Origin: Afipia sp. OHSU_II-C1
GTDB taxonomy: Bacteria > Pseudomonadota > Alphaproteobacteria > Rhizobiales > Xanthobacteraceae
Length of the DNA: 64,000 nt
Direction: 5' to 3'
NCBI RefSeq assembly: GCF_000497575.1
Contig: NZ_APJI01000010.1
Location: 310,001-374,000 of the forward strand
This document shows, one piece after another, positions 44,111-58,245 of this stretch. Made by a program: the position numbers and the translations under genes. Position 1 is the stretch's first letter. Every line of letters starts with the position of its first letter. The notes under the pieces are model-generated. The model made no database searches and was not told where the DNA came from. It saw only the letters and a list, made by a program, of their open reading frames with translations.

Positions 44111-44139
44111 AAAACCCCGCGACATTGTCGCGGGGTTTT
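44111..44139. terminator. Strong bidirectional terminator after katG
   Basis: AAAACCCCGCGAC (44111-44123) and GTCGCGGGGTTTT (44127-44139) form a 13-bp perfect stem with a 3-base loop and T-runs on both strands. It isolates katG from the downstream GST gene. Confidence 0.92.
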
Positions 44140-44162
44140 TGTTTTCGCAATGCGGCCTTTGC

Positions 44163-46654
<2,492 letters not shown>

Positions 46655-46681
46655 AAAGGGCGGCTAAAAAGCCGCCCTTTT
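46655..46681. terminator. Terminator of sod
   Basis: AAAGGGCGGC (46655-46664) and GCCGCCCTTT (46671-46680) with a 6-base loop; on the minus strand the stem ends in a T-run. It terminates sod before katG. Confidence 0.9.
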
Positions 46682-46701
46682 GTCTTTTCCCGATACAGAC
46701 G

Positions 46702-47457
46702 TCAGATGGTCAGCGTTCCGGCCTTCGCCGCCGCATAGCGCTCGGAAACCTTCGCCCAGTTCACCGTGTTCCACCACGCCTTGAGATAATCGGGGCGGCG
46801 GTTCTGGTAGTTCAGATAATAGGCGTGCTCCCAGACGTCGTTGCCCATCAGCACGCGCTTGCCGTCCATGATGGGCGAGTCCTGATTGGGACGCGTCTCG
46901 ATGGCGAGCTTGCCGTCCTTGGTAACGGTGACGAACACCCAGCCCGAGCCGAACTGGCGTCCACCGGCCGCATTGAAATCGGTCTGGAATTTTTCGAGAC
47001 CGCCGAGGTCCTTGTCGATCGCGGCGAGCACCTCGCCCTCCGGCTTGCCGCCGTTCGGGCCCATGATGCTCCAGAACATGGTGTGGTTGGCGTGGCCGCC
47101 GAGGTTGTTGCGCACGGTGAACTTGATCGAGTCATCCAGCGCGTTGAGGTTGCCGAGGATGTTCTCGATCGGCATCGTCCCGAGTTGCGGATTGGTCTTG
47201 GCGACGTTGTTCATGTTGGCGACGTAGGCTGCGTGGTGCCTGTCGTGGTGGATTTCCATCGTCTTGGCATCGATATGCGGCTCAAGCGCGTTGGCAGCGT
47301 AAGTCAGTGGCGGCAGCGTGAAGGGGCCGGTGGCGGGCGCGGCGGCTGGAGCAGCGGGAGCCGGCGCAGCCTGTGCGAACACGAAGCGCGGGGCGGCGGC
47401 TGAGACCGCGACCCCGGCGGCAGCGGTGACGAGATGGCGTCGGGATATCGATGTCAT
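46702..47457 (-). CDS. sod: Exported Fe/Mn superoxide dismutase with Tat signal
   Basis: 251 residues from ATG 47457. The N-terminus has a twin-arginine signal (SISRRHLVTAAAGVAVS), then an Ala/Pro-rich linker, so the enzyme is probably periplasmic, folded with its metal before export. The SOD core has the metal ligands in EIHHDRHHAAYVANMN, NLGGHANHTMFW and DVWEHAYYLNYQNRRPDYL. Metal specificity (Fe, Mn or cambialistic) cannot be assigned confidently. The start has GGGAGA 7 bases upstream; the longer reading to 47559 overlaps the terminator of pnp. Confidence 0.92.
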   Translation of the reverse strand: MTSISRRHLVTAAAGVAVSAAAPRFVFAQAAPAPAAPAAAPATGPFTLPPLTYAANALEPHIDAKTMEIHHDRHHAAYVANMNNVAKTNPQLGTMPIENILGNLNALDDSIKFTVRNNLGGHANHTMFWSIMGPNGGKPEGEVLAAIDKDLGGLEKFQTDFNAAGGRQFGSGWVFVTVTKDGKLAIETRPNQDSPIMDGKRVLMGNDVWEHAYYLNYQNRRPDYLKAWWNTVNWAKVSERYAAAKAGTLTI

Positions 47458-47564
47458 GGTGGTCTCCCTGATGTGGCAGCGTGATGCGATCCGGTACGAA
47501 TGCAGCCGAGCCATGACAGGGCTACGCTGCGGGCACAAAACGAGTTTCGCATGAGGCAAACAAA

Positions 47565-47589
47565 AAGGGGCGGCAAAATGCCGCCCCTT
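47565..47589 (-). terminator. Terminator of the rpsO-pnp transcript
   Basis: AAGGGGCGGCA (47565-47575) and TGCCGCCCCTT (47579-47589) with loop AAA; on the minus strand TTTTTG follows. It lies 29 bases after the pnp stop. Confidence 0.9.
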
Positions 47590-47617
47590 CGGGTCGTCAC
47601 ACGGGTTTGTGAGACAA

Positions 47618-49762
47618 TTACTCGGCGGCGGAAACGCCCTCGGCCTTCTGCTTGGCCTCGAGGTCCTCGCCGGTTTCCTGATCGACCACCTTCATCGACA
47701 GGCGCACCTTGCCGCGATCGTCCAGCCCGAGCAGCTTGACCTTGACCTTGTCGCCTTCCTTGACGACGTCGGAGGTCTTCTGCACGCGGTTGGCGGCGAG
47801 CTGGCTGATGTGAACCAGACCGTCCTTCGGCCCGAAGAAGTTCACGAACGCGCCGAACTCCATCACCTTGACCACGGTGCCGTCGTAGATCTGGCCGACT
47901 TCCGGATCGGACGCGATCGACTTGATCCACTTGATCGCCGCGCGGATCGATTCGCCGTTGGCGGATGCGACCTTCACGGTGCCGTCGTCCTCGATGTTGA
48001 CCTTGGCGCCGGTCTTTTCGACGATCTCGCGGATCACCTTGCCGCCGGTGCCGATCACTTCGCGGATCTTGTCGGTCGGGATCTGCAGCACCTCGATGCG
48101 CGGCGCATGTTCGCCGAGCTCGGCGCGGGCGTTGGTGAGCGCCTTGGCCATTTCGCCGAGGATGTGGATACGGCCGTCCTTCGCCTGCGCGAGGGCCTGC
48201 TTCATGATCGCTTCGGTGATGCCGGCGATCTTGATGTCCATCTGCAGCGAGGTGATGCCGTTTTCAGTGCCGGCCACCTTGAAGTCCATGTCGCCGAGAT
48301 GATCCTCGTCGCCGAGAATGTCGGACAGCACGGCAAAACGGTCGCCCTCGAGAATGAGGCCCATCGCGATACCCGCGGTCGGCCGCTTCAGGGGAACGCC
48401 TGCGTCCATCAGCGCCAGCGAAGCGCCGCAGACCGAGGCCATCGAGGATGAGCCGTTCGACTCGGTGATCTCCGAGACGACGCGCAGCGTGTACGGGAAT
48501 TCATGGTGAGCCGGGAGCACCGGATGGATCGCGCGCCAGGCGAGCTTGCCGTGGCCGATTTCGCGGCGCTTGGTGCCGCCGAGGCGGCCGGTCTCGCCAA
48601 CCGAGTAGGGAGGGAAGTTGTAATGGAGCAGGAAGCGCTCCTTGTACGTTCCCGACAGCGAGTCGATGTACTGCTCGTCTTCGCCGGTGCCGAGCGTGGT
48701 GACAACCATCGCCTGGGTCTCACCGCGGGTGAACAGCGCCGAGCCGTGAGCGCGGGGCAGCACGCCGACTTCGGCGACGATCGGACGAACCGTCTTCACG
48801 TCGCGGCCGTCGATGCGCTTGCCGGTGTCGAGGATGTTGTTGCGAACGACGTCCGCTTCCAGCTCCTTGAACACGCCGGCGACGCGCAGCTTGTCGTACT
48901 TCGGCTCCTGACCTTCCGGGAAGAAGTGGTCCATGACCTTCTTCTTCACTTCGCCAACGGCCGCGTAACGATCCTGCTTGACCGGGATGGCGTAGGCCTT
49001 GCGCAGTTCGGCCTCGCCGACGCTGCGCATGTCCTTCTCGATAGCGCTGTTGTCCACGGAGGAAACCTCGCGCGGCTCCTTCGCGGCTTTCTCTGCCAGT
49101 TCGATAATCGCCTTGATCACCGGCTGGAAATGCCGATGACCGAACATCACGGCGCCGAGCATGACCTCTTCGTTCAGTTCCTTGGCTTCCGATTCCACCA
49201 TCAGAACGGCGTCGGCAGTGCCGGCGACGACCAGATCGAGATTGGTGTCGGTCATTTCGTCGAGGGTCGGGTTGAGAACGTATTCGTCGTTGATGAAGCC
49301 GACGCGGGCTGCGCCGATCGGGCCCTGGAACGGTGCGCCGGAGAGGGTCAGCGCAGCGGAGGAAGCCACCAGCGCGAGAATGTCCGGATCGTTTTCCATG
49401 TCGTGCGACAGAACCGTCACGATGACCTGGGTTTCGTTGCGCCAGCCGTCAACGAACAGCGGACGGATCGGACGGTCGATCAGGCGGGAAACCAGTGTTT
49501 CCTTTTCGGTGGGCCGGCCTTCGCGCTTGAAGTAGCCGCCGGGAATGCGGCCGGCCGCGTAGGTCTTTTCCTGATAGTCCACAGTGAGCGGCAGGAAGTC
49601 GACACCTTCACGCGGCGCCTTGGCGGCGACGACGGTGGCAAGCACGATGGTCTCGCCATAGGTGGCGACAACGGCGCCGTCGGCCTGACGCGCGATCTTG
49701 CCGGTTTCGAGTTTGAGTGGACGTCCACCCCAGTCGATCTCGACTGAATGAGCATTAAACAT
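47618..49762 (-). CDS. pnp: Polyribonucleotide nucleotidyltransferase
   Basis: 3'-5' phosphorolytic exoribonuclease, part of the degradosome. It is 714 residues: two RNase PH domains (about 1-220 and 310-545; [20 protein letters not shown] and [15 protein letters not shown]), an alpha-helical linker, the KH domain [20 protein letters not shown] and the S1 domain ([20 protein letters not shown]). The gap to rpsO (298 bases) contains several hairpins that could form an RNase III-type autoregulatory leader. It is the last gene of the rimP-nusA-infB-rpsO cluster. Confidence 0.98.
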   Translation of the reverse strand: MFNAHSVEIDWGGRPLKLETGKIARQADGAVVATYGETIVLATVVAAKAPREGVDFLPLTVDYQEKTYAAGRIPGGYFKREGRPTEKETLVSRLIDRPIRPLFVDGWRNETQVIVTVLSHDMENDPDILALVASSAALTLSGAPFQGPIGAARVGFINDEYVLNPTLDEMTDTNLDLVVAGTADAVLMVESEAKELNEEVMLGAVMFGHRHFQPVIKAIIELAEKAAKEPREVSSVDNSAIEKDMRSVGEAELRKAYAIPVKQDRYAAVGEVKKKVMDHFFPEGQEPKYDKLRVAGVFKELEADVVRNNILDTGKRIDGRDVKTVRPIVAEVGVLPRAHGSALFTRGETQAMVVTTLGTGEDEQYIDSLSGTYKERFLLHYNFPPYSVGETGRLGGTKRREIGHGKLAWRAIHPVLPAHHEFPYTLRVVSEITESNGSSSMASVCGASLALMDAGVPLKRPTAGIAMGLILEGDRFAVLSDILGDEDHLGDMDFKVAGTENGITSLQMDIKIAGITEAIMKQALAQAKDGRIHILGEMAKALTNARAELGEHAPRIEVLQIPTDKIREVIGTGGKVIREIVEKTGAKVNIEDDGTVKVASANGESIRAAIKWIKSIASDPEVGQIYDGTVVKVMEFGAFVNFFGPKDGLVHISQLAANRVQKTSDVVKEGDKVKVKLLGLDDRGKVRLSMKVVDQETGEDLEAKQKAEGVSAAE

Positions 49763-49831
49763 TGTCTTCGTCTTTCATGGGTTCACGAAAGAACGGACGC
49801 CTGAAACACAAAAACCATGCGCAAGATTGCG

Positions 49832-49864
49832 GGACGCTGATTGCGCGAATGCGCGTCAGCGTCC
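49832..49864 (-). promoter_or_regulatory. pnp leader hairpin, possible autoregulatory site
   Basis: GGACGCTGA (49832-49840) and TCAGCGTCC (49856-49864) pair perfectly and the loop contains GCGC/GCGC, giving a compact 33-base hairpin about 70-100 bases before the pnp ATG. E. coli pnp is autoregulated by RNase III cleavage of a leader hairpin; the parallel is inferred. Confidence 0.5.
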
Positions 49865-49968
49865 GGCGATCCTGCCATGGTCCTTGAATTTCGAATGGCG
49901 TCCATCCTTTCGATGGTACGGGCATGTCACCCGTTATCGCCCAGCCGCCGGATTGCTGCTGGACACGC

Positions 49969-49995
49969 CGCGTGGACATTTCAGAGGTCCACGCG
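49969..49995. other. 9-bp hairpin in the rpsO-pnp gap
   Basis: CGCGTGGAC (49969-49977) and GTCCACGCG (49987-49995) flank a 9-base loop. It follows the rpsO terminator on the minus strand and precedes the pnp leader hairpin. No function is assignable. Confidence 0.6.
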
Positions 49996-50027
49996 TTGGA
50001 AATGCGTGGCGTATTCCCACGCCACAC

Positions 50028-50053
50028 AAAAACGCGCGCAAACCTGCGCGCGT
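50028..50053 (-). terminator. Partial terminator after rpsO
   Basis: ACGCGCGCA (50032-50040) pairs with TGCGCGCGT (50045-50053); on the minus strand the stem is followed by TTTTT (50032-50028). It starts 8 bases after the rpsO stop and separates rpsO from pnp, probably with readthrough or a pnp-specific promoter. Confidence 0.85.
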
Positions 50054-50060
50054 GTATTTC

Positions 50061-50330
50061 TTAGCGGCGAATGTTGTGCTTCTCGAGCAGCGCCTTGTAA
50101 CGCGCCTCGTCCTTCTTCTTGACGTAGTCCAGAAGGGAACGGCGCGTGGAGACGAGCTTCAAAAGGCCGCGGCGGGAATGGTTGTCCTTGCCGTGGGTCT
50201 TGAAATGCTCGGTGAGGTTGGCGATGCGTTCCGACAGGATCGCGACCTGGACCTCAGGCGAACCGGTATCACCGGCCTTGGTTGCATTCGTCTTGATGAC
50301 TTCCGCTTTGCGTTCTGCGGCAATCGACAT
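50061..50330 (-). CDS. rpsO: 30S ribosomal protein S15
   Basis: Primary 16S-binding protein of the platform. From ATG 50330 ([16 protein letters not shown]) it is 89 residues, the standard length; the ORF start at 50336 is a TTG and is rejected. The conserved segment [20 protein letters not shown] and [20 protein letters not shown] are unmistakable. The AAGGTG site is 8 bases upstream and lies inside the truB end. It is followed by a strong hairpin and then pnp, the typical rpsO-pnp arrangement. Confidence 0.98.
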   Translation of the reverse strand: MSIAAERKAEVIKTNATKAGDTGSPEVQVAILSERIANLTEHFKTHGKDNHSRRGLLKLVSTRRSLLDYVKKKDEARYKALLEKHNIRR

Positions 50331-50332
50331 CG

Positions 50333-51433
50333 TCAAACACCTTCTTTGCGGCCGGGATGAGCTGTCAGCCCGGTCAGGTTGAACACACGCTTGGGGATGA
50401 GTTCGCCATTGCCAATCTCGGCGAGGGCCAGAAGCCTTCCTCCGACGGTGGCATAGACTGTGCCGTTTGAAATTGGCGCATCCCGTCCGCGCAACAAAAC
50501 CGCCTGGCCCCGGTGGAGCCTTGCGGCATCCGCCCGTGTGACGGCCAGTGCCGGGATGTCGTCCAGCGCGGTCTCAACGGGCAAAAGCGCGTCGGCGAGG
50601 CTGCCCTCGCCAGACGCGGCTCTATCGCACAAAGCCTCCAGATCTGCCAGCGGAATCATGTCTTCTTCGGTAAAAGGCCCGCAAATCGTGCGCCGGAGCG
50701 CGCAAATATGGCCAAAACACCCCAGAATCCGGCCCATATCGCGGGCCAGCGCCCGGACATAGGTCCCTTTGCCGCATTCGGCCTCGAACACCGAGCGGTC
50801 GCCATCTAGTTGTTCGACAAGGATTAATTCGTGAATTTCGACCGGCCGGGGCTGCAGGGGAACCACCTCGCCATCGCGGGCCATGTCATAGGCCCGCTCG
50901 CCCTGGATCTTGATCGCCGAATACTGCGGCGGGATCTGTTCGATGGTGCCGGTGAACTGCGGTAGCAAGGCCCGGATCGCCTCGACGGAAGGCCGGGCCG
51001 GGCTGGTCTCCGTCACACGGCCCTCGGTGTCGTCGGTGTCCCGCTCCTCGCCCCACTGCACCGTGAAGCGGTAGCGCTTGCGGCCGTCCATCACGAACGG
51101 AACGGTCTTGGTGGCTTCGCCGAGCGCAATCGGCAGTCCGCCGGAGGCGAGCGGATCGAGGGTGCCGGCGTGGCCCGCGCGCTTGGCATTGAACAGGCGC
51201 TTGAGCACGGCGACGGCGTGGGTCGATGTCATGCCGATCGGCTTGTCGAGAATCACCCATCCATGAACGTCGCGGCGATCACGCTTCTGCTGACCGCCCT
51301 GCTGACGTTGCTTTCCGCCTTGCTGGCGCGGATCGTTATGCCGCGTGCGGGCATCAGAAAATTTATTTTCGGCAGGCGCGTTCGAATCGGCTGTTTGCTG
51401 TTCGATCACGCGGTCTGGGGTCATCACATTCAT
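50333..51433 (-). CDS. truB: tRNA pseudouridine(55) synthase
   Basis: Makes pseudouridine 55 in tRNA. It is 366 residues. A Gln/Arg/Lys-rich N-terminal extension of about 55 residues ([16 protein letters not shown]), perhaps RNA binding, precedes the catalytic core [17 protein letters not shown]. The catalytic Asp is in [33 protein letters not shown] and [12 protein letters not shown] follow, with a PUA domain at the end. The ATG overlaps the rbfA TGA by one base. Confidence 0.96.
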   Translation of the reverse strand: MNVMTPDRVIEQQTADSNAPAENKFSDARTRHNDPRQQGGKQRQQGGQQKRDRRDVHGWVILDKPIGMTSTHAVAVLKRLFNAKRAGHAGTLDPLASGGLPIALGEATKTVPFVMDGRKRYRFTVQWGEERDTDDTEGRVTETSPARPSVEAIRALLPQFTGTIEQIPPQYSAIKIQGERAYDMARDGEVVPLQPRPVEIHELILVEQLDGDRSVFEAECGKGTYVRALARDMGRILGCFGHICALRRTICGPFTEEDMIPLADLEALCDRAASGEGSLADALLPVETALDDIPALAVTRADAARLHRGQAVLLRGRDAPISNGTVYATVGGRLLALAEIGNGELIPKRVFNLTGLTAHPGRKEGV

Positions 51434-51855
51434 CAGTCTTGGTCCGAATCTGTCTTGAGGTCTTTTTGAACCGCGGGTGTTCTCAGTAATTTCTCGATCC
51501 GTTCTGCTTCGTCGAATCGTTCGTCAACGCGGAAGCGAAGATCAGGCGCAAATTTTAAGTTAACGCGATGCGCGACCTCGCCGCGGAGAAACTTCTTGTT
51601 GCGATCGAGCGCTGCGATCACGTCCTCGATGCCGCGGCCGCCGAGCGGCATTACATAGATGGTCGCGAGCTTGAGGTCCGGCGACATCCGCACCTCGGGC
51701 ACAGTGATGATGTGACCCTCGAGCGCGGGATCGTGCACGCTGCCCTGTGAAAGGAGATCGGAGATGGCGTGGCGCACAAGCTCGCCGACCCGCAACTGCC
51801 GCTGCGATGCGCCGGACGATGAGCCTTGTGACTTGCCGCGTTGTTGGCGGGGCAT
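51433..51855 (-). CDS. rbfA: Ribosome-binding factor A
   Basis: Cold-adaptation 30S maturation factor with a KH-like fold. It is 140 residues: [34 protein letters not shown], and [20 protein letters not shown], followed by [17 protein letters not shown]. The N-terminus is basic and Ser/Gln rich (about 20 residues). Its stop overlaps the truB start. A palindromic repeat separates it from infB. Confidence 0.96.
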   Translation of the reverse strand: MPRQQRGKSQGSSSGASQRQLRVGELVRHAISDLLSQGSVHDPALEGHIITVPEVRMSPDLKLATIYVMPLGGRGIEDVIAALDRNKKFLRGEVAHRVNLKFAPDLRFRVDERFDEAERIEKLLRTPAVQKDLKTDSDQD

Positions 51856-51880
51856 GAAACAGTCCTGAAAAATTCAGACG

Positions 51881-51990
51881 ACATGGCCGGGCTTGGCCCG
51901 CCATGGACATCCTTGCTGTGAACTTAATGAAGACGTGGATGCCCGCGAGATCCCCGGTCACGCCGGGGACAGGCTCGCGGGCATGACGTC
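51881..51990. repeat. Composite palindromic repeat between infB and rbfA
   Basis: A left palindrome CATGGCCGGGCTTGGCCCGCC (truncated; from 51882) is followed by a long hairpin: ATGCCCGCGAG (51939-51949) with CTCGCGGGCAT (51974-51984), enclosing CCCCGG/CCGGGG. It resembles the repeat at 4409-4481. It interrupts the otherwise tight operon and could alter infB-rbfA mRNA processing. Confidence 0.75.
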
Positions 51991-52024
51991 CCGTCTTAAT
52001 TCAACGCGCCCTGAAGACTTGGAC

Positions 52025-54625
<2,601 letters not shown>

Positions 54626-54678
54626 TCAACAGTCCCAATCTCGTTCGTTGCTCGCATGCCGTATCAGACGGCCATGCC

Positions 54679-55362
54679 CTAGTTATTCTGATCAATCCCG
54701 CCATCGTGACCGCCACCCGTCCCCCGAAACCGGGAGAGCGTCTGGCAACGTGCGAGGAAGGTCTTGCTTGCCGGGCCCGCGAGCAGGGCAGCATGTACCA
54801 CATTTGCCCGCCCGAGTGCCAAATCCAATTCATCGGTGGTCAGGACGCCGATCACGGGGAAATCCGCTGATTTCGCACCGTTTTCCCGCATTACGGCGGC
54901 AAGTCTGGCATTCAGCTTGCGGATTCCGTCCGGAGCGCCGTCCGTGGCGTGGATCAGGGCGACCGCCTGCCGCCCCTCGATGGCGCCTTCAACCTTGGAA
55001 AAACCCGACACCACCTGGCCGGCCTTCGCGGCCATGGCGAGGGCTTCGGAGGCCCCCCGGACCATCATGCGGTCGACGTCGTCGGCCAGGGTCTTCGACA
55101 CCCGGACGTCGCGCTTGAAGCTGCGTGCAAACACGTTGCGCTTCGCGGCTTCCGTCACGGCGGCATGCGACAGCGAAACCCATAGCCCGCGTCCCGGCAG
55201 CTTGCGCTTCAGGTCGGGAACGGTTTCGCCGGTCGGGGAGAGGACGAAGCGGATCAGGTCATCGATCGGCGCGACTTGCCGCGTGACCGCGCACATCCGC
55301 TCGGTCCCGGATTTTGTCCGGGGTCCGTTGTCGAGATCTGCGTGATCAGCGATGGCAAGCAT
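54679..55362 (-). CDS. ylxR: YlxR/DUF448 RNA-binding protein fused to an L7Ae/L30e-like domain
   Basis: 227 residues with two domains. Residues about 15-90 are YlxR/DUF448: GTERMCAVTRQ, LIRFVLSPTGETVPDL and KLPGRGLWVSLSHAAV. Residues about 105-215 look like the L7Ae/L30e fold (YlxQ-like): DRMMVRGASEALAMAAKAGQ and FPVIGVLTTDELDLALGRAN. In Gram-positive bacteria the two are separate adjacent genes, so the fusion is a class feature. It lies between nusA and infB and probably binds RNA; the cellular role is not established. Confidence 0.9.
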   Translation of the reverse strand: MLAIADHADLDNGPRTKSGTERMCAVTRQVAPIDDLIRFVLSPTGETVPDLKRKLPGRGLWVSLSHAAVTEAAKRNVFARSFKRDVRVSKTLADDVDRMMVRGASEALAMAAKAGQVVSGFSKVEGAIEGRQAVALIHATDGAPDGIRKLNARLAAVMRENGAKSADFPVIGVLTTDELDLALGRANVVHAALLAGPASKTFLARCQTLSRFRGTGGGHDGGIDQNN

Positions 55363-55434
55363 GCGCGGGTCATTTCCTTCAACTCTTGCGGAACATGATG
55401 TTGTCCGTACGTCGCTTCATCGGCTTCGTTCTGC

Positions 55435-57039
55435 TTAGGCCGGGTTTTCTTCGGAAGCCGCGGCTTCCTCGGACGGCTTGGCAAGATCGGCTTCGGTGAT
55501 CCAGCCGGCGACGACGCGCGCCTGCATGATCAGGGCTTCGGCGTCTTCGCGCGAAATCTCGTTGGCGTCGAGAATGCCTGCGTGCTTGGTGGTCTCGCCG
55601 TCCTTGCGCTCCACCCAGCCGACCAGATCGTCGGTGGCGCAGCCGGCCAGATCCTCGACGGTCTTGATGTCGTTCTCGCCGAATTTCACAAGCATCTTGG
55701 CGGTTACGCCCGGCACAGTCGTCAAAGCGTCTTCCACGCCCAGTTCCTTTCGCTTCGCTTCGAGTTCTGCCTCGAGCTGTTCAAGATATTCGCGGGCACG
55801 GCTTTGCAGCTCGTTGGCAGTTTCCTCGTCGAAGCCCTCGATGCTGGTGAGTTCCCGCGGGTCCACCAGCGCCAGATCCTCGACCGAACCGAAACCTTCG
55901 GACGCCAGCAACTGGCCGACGACTTCGTCGACATTGAGGGCTTCCATGAAGACGCGGGTCGAATTCTCGAAGTCGGCCTGACGGCGCTCCGATTCTTCCT
56001 GCTCGGTCAGAATGTCGATGTCCCAGCCGGTGAGCTGCGAGGCGAGGCGCACGTTCTGTCCGCGGCGGCCGATCGCAAGGGATAGCTGGGTATCGGGCAC
56101 CACGACTTCAATGCGCTCGCGGTCTTCATCGATCACGACTTTCGCGACTTCGGCAGGCGCCAGCGCGTTGACCACGAAGGTGGCGATATCCGGCGACCAC
56201 GGAATGATGTCGATCTTTTCGCCCTGCAGTTCGTTCACCACGGCCTGCACGCGCGAGCCGCGCATGCCGACGCAGGCGCCGACCGGATCGACCGAGGAAT
56301 CCCGAGAGATCACGCCGATCTTCGCGCGCGAGCCCGGATCGCGGGCCACCGCCTTGATCTCGACGATGCCGTCATAGATTTCGGGAACTTCCTGCGCGAA
56401 CAGCTTCGCCATGAACTGCGGATGGGTGCGCGACAGGAAAATCTGCGGCCCGCGGGTTTCGCGGCGGACATCGAAGATATAGGAGCGGACGCGGTCGCCG
56501 TTGCGGAACACCTCGCGCGGCAGCATTTCGTCGCGCCGCACGATGGCTTCGCCGCGGCCGAGATCGACGATGACACTGCCGTATTCGACGCGTTTGACCA
56601 CGCCGTTGACGATCTCGCCGATGCGGTCCTTGAATTCCTGATACTGCCGGTCGCGCTCGGCCTCGCGCACCTTCTGCACGATCACCTGCTTGGCGCTCTG
56701 TGCGGCGATGCGGCCGTATTCCAGCGGCGGCAGCGTGTCGGCGATGGTGTCGCCGATCTGGGCGCCGGGGTTGGCGCGCTGCGCGTCCTTCAGCGAAATC
56801 TGGTTCGAGGAATTCTCGACCTGCTCGACAACGAGCATGTGGCGCGACAGCCGCAACTCGCCCTTCTTGGCGTCGATCTCGGCATGCACGTCGGTCTCGG
56901 AGCCGTAGCGGGCGCGGGCCGCCTTGGCGATGGCGTCCTCCATTGCGGCGATCACGATCGAGCGGTCGATCGACTTTTCGCGTGCGACGGCGTCGGCGAT
57001 CTGCAGCAATTCGAGTTTATTGGCGCTGACAGCGGCCAT
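55435..57039 (-). CDS. nusA: Transcription termination/antitermination factor NusA
   Basis: RNA polymerase-associated factor for pausing, termination and rRNA antitermination. It is 534 residues: the N-domain ([16 protein letters not shown] to about 130), S1 ([20 protein letters not shown]), KH1 and KH2 ([40 protein letters not shown]), then two C-terminal helix-hairpin-helix repeats and an acidic tail. It starts 3 bases after rimP. The leader upstream of rimP has a terminator-like hairpin, a plausible feedback site for NusA. Confidence 0.98.
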   Translation of the reverse strand: MAAVSANKLELLQIADAVAREKSIDRSIVIAAMEDAIAKAARARYGSETDVHAEIDAKKGELRLSRHMLVVEQVENSSNQISLKDAQRANPGAQIGDTIADTLPPLEYGRIAAQSAKQVIVQKVREAERDRQYQEFKDRIGEIVNGVVKRVEYGSVIVDLGRGEAIVRRDEMLPREVFRNGDRVRSYIFDVRRETRGPQIFLSRTHPQFMAKLFAQEVPEIYDGIVEIKAVARDPGSRAKIGVISRDSSVDPVGACVGMRGSRVQAVVNELQGEKIDIIPWSPDIATFVVNALAPAEVAKVVIDEDRERIEVVVPDTQLSLAIGRRGQNVRLASQLTGWDIDILTEQEESERRQADFENSTRVFMEALNVDEVVGQLLASEGFGSVEDLALVDPRELTSIEGFDEETANELQSRAREYLEQLEAELEAKRKELGVEDALTTVPGVTAKMLVKFGENDIKTVEDLAGCATDDLVGWVERKDGETTKHAGILDANEISREDAEALIMQARVVAGWITEADLAKPSEEAAASEENPA

Positions 57040-57042
57040 GGC

Positions 57043-57834
57043 TCAGTCTCCTTCGTGGTGGTCCGGTTTGCCTGCGCGCTTTTTCGCTTCGGCGGCGAGG
57101 CGGTGAGCTTTCGTATTCTTCGGAGGGGCTTTGGCCGAAGCTTTCGGCTTCGGCTTGTTGCTTTTGGTCAGGTCGCGCTTTTCACGCGCGCGGCGGGCAT
57201 GTTCCGGGGGCTGCGGCAGTGCGCCGGATTGCTCGAGCTGCTCGCGCTCGACGTCGCGGCCGCGACGCATCGATTCCGCGATCAGGGCGTTTGTCAGAAC
57301 GAGATTTGCTCCGGCAATATCCTCGATCGGAAGCAGCACGTCCTGTTCCTGCGCGCCCTTGTGATCCGGCTTGGCGTCTTCGCGCACGATGCGGACGGCG
57401 TTGCCTTCGAGGCCCTGGATCAAGCCACGGAAACGTTTGCGTCCATCATGCGGATTGGCCATCTCTATTTTGACGAGATGGCCGATGTAACGCTCGAAGT
57501 CGGAACGCCGCACCAGCGGCCGGTCGATGCCGGGAGACGAAATCTCAAGGCGGTAGGCGCGCTGGATCGGATCGGCGATATCCATCACCGGCGACAGCGC
57601 TTTCGAGATTGCTTCGCAATCCTCGATCAGCATGGTGCCGTCGGGCTTCTCTGCCATGATCTGCACAGTGCAGCCTGCTTCGGCCGTGACCTTGATCCGC
57701 ACCAGCCGGTAGCCCATGCCCTGCAATACAGGCGTGGCAACCGCGGCCACGCGCGCGCCGACGCCCGGCTCGACCACGAGGCGCGGTTCGGCAAGCAGTT
57801 CGGCGTCAATGGCAACGTCGGCAGGATCGCTCAT
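57043..57834 (-). CDS. rimP: Ribosome maturation factor RimP
   Basis: 30S assembly factor. From ATG 57834 ([12 protein letters not shown]) it is 263 residues. The N-domain has [11 protein letters not shown] and [18 protein letters not shown], then [23 protein letters not shown], the family core. The C-terminal Sm-like barrel is followed by a long basic Lys/Pro/Ala-rich tail (about 190-263), typical of the class. An in-frame upstream extension to 57930 crosses the leader hairpin and is not needed for the fold. First gene of the rimP-nusA-ylxR-infB operon. Confidence 0.95.
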   Translation of the reverse strand: MSDPADVAIDAELLAEPRLVVEPGVGARVAAVATPVLQGMGYRLVRIKVTAEAGCTVQIMAEKPDGTMLIEDCEAISKALSPVMDIADPIQRAYRLEISSPGIDRPLVRRSDFERYIGHLVKIEMANPHDGRKRFRGLIQGLEGNAVRIVREDAKPDHKGAQEQDVLLPIEDIAGANLVLTNALIAESMRRGRDVEREQLEQSGALPQPPEHARRAREKRDLTKSNKPKPKASAKAPPKNTKAHRLAAEAKKRAGKPDHHEGD

Positions 57835-57901
57835 GTCCAGGGTCAAAAGTGCTCTTATGGTTATCGGTCCGCCGCTGCATGCGGCACGGGCCATCAAGTA
57901 A

Positions 57902-57933
57902 TAAAAAAGAGCGGGTCCCGGGGGGCCCACTCT
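57902..57933 (-). terminator. Terminator-like hairpin in the rimP leader
   Basis: On the minus-strand RNA, AGAG-U-GGG and CCC-G-CUCU arms (57933-57926 and 57915-57908) pair with a G-U wobble that favours this strand. U6 follows (57908-57903), so the shape is that of an intrinsic terminator. It lies 68-100 bases before the rimP ATG and could attenuate the operon or end a short leader RNA. Confidence 0.6.
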
Positions 57934-57969
57934 CCTACGTGTGCGTATGAGAATTTATCAGTTGCTGCG

Positions 57970-57998
57970 GATATAGACGTTTTTGGCCTGTGCGGCAA
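57970..57998 (-). promoter_or_regulatory. Possible rimP operon promoter
   Basis: On the minus strand TTGCCG (57998-57993; 4/6) and TATATC (57975-57970; 4/6) are 17 bases apart. The predicted start is about 35 bases before the terminator-like hairpin. The rest of the 411-base gap to the DUF2336 gene (to 58245) holds no gene or tRNA that I recognise. Confidence 0.4.
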
Positions 57999-58245
57999 GG
58001 GCTTCCCGCGCGAGCGGACCGCCTGCGGAACCCGTTTTAAGGCCGCCAGGGTGCCGATTTGCCGAACGGGCGTAGGTCTTGCGGTCAAACTCCCGGCATC
58101 CGGACGCCAGCGCGGCCGCATTTCAGGCATCTGTCCTCAAAGTGACCTTTCCGGCTAACCGTTCATTCATCTGGCGTGACCTACAGTCCCGAACGCTTCG
58201 AGGCCTGCGGTAAAACCGCAGTGCCAGCGGCGACCAGAGACGCTT

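Noticed and set aside
48503-49747. 414-codon rightward ORF antisense to pnp
   Set aside because: Shadow of the PNPase RNase PH domains; composition unlike a real protein.
57835-57930. N-terminal extension of rimP from a GTG at 57930
   Set aside because: It would translate the terminator-like hairpin and adds residues ([12 protein letters not shown]) that no RimP needs; the ATG at 57834 gives a normal protein.
56422-58158. 578-codon rightward ORF antisense to nusA and rimP
   Set aside because: Shadow of two genuine genes; no domain recognised.
57835-58245. tRNA gene before rimP, as in E. coli metY-rimP
   Set aside because: No cloverleaf or tRNA consensus boxes are visible in the gap.
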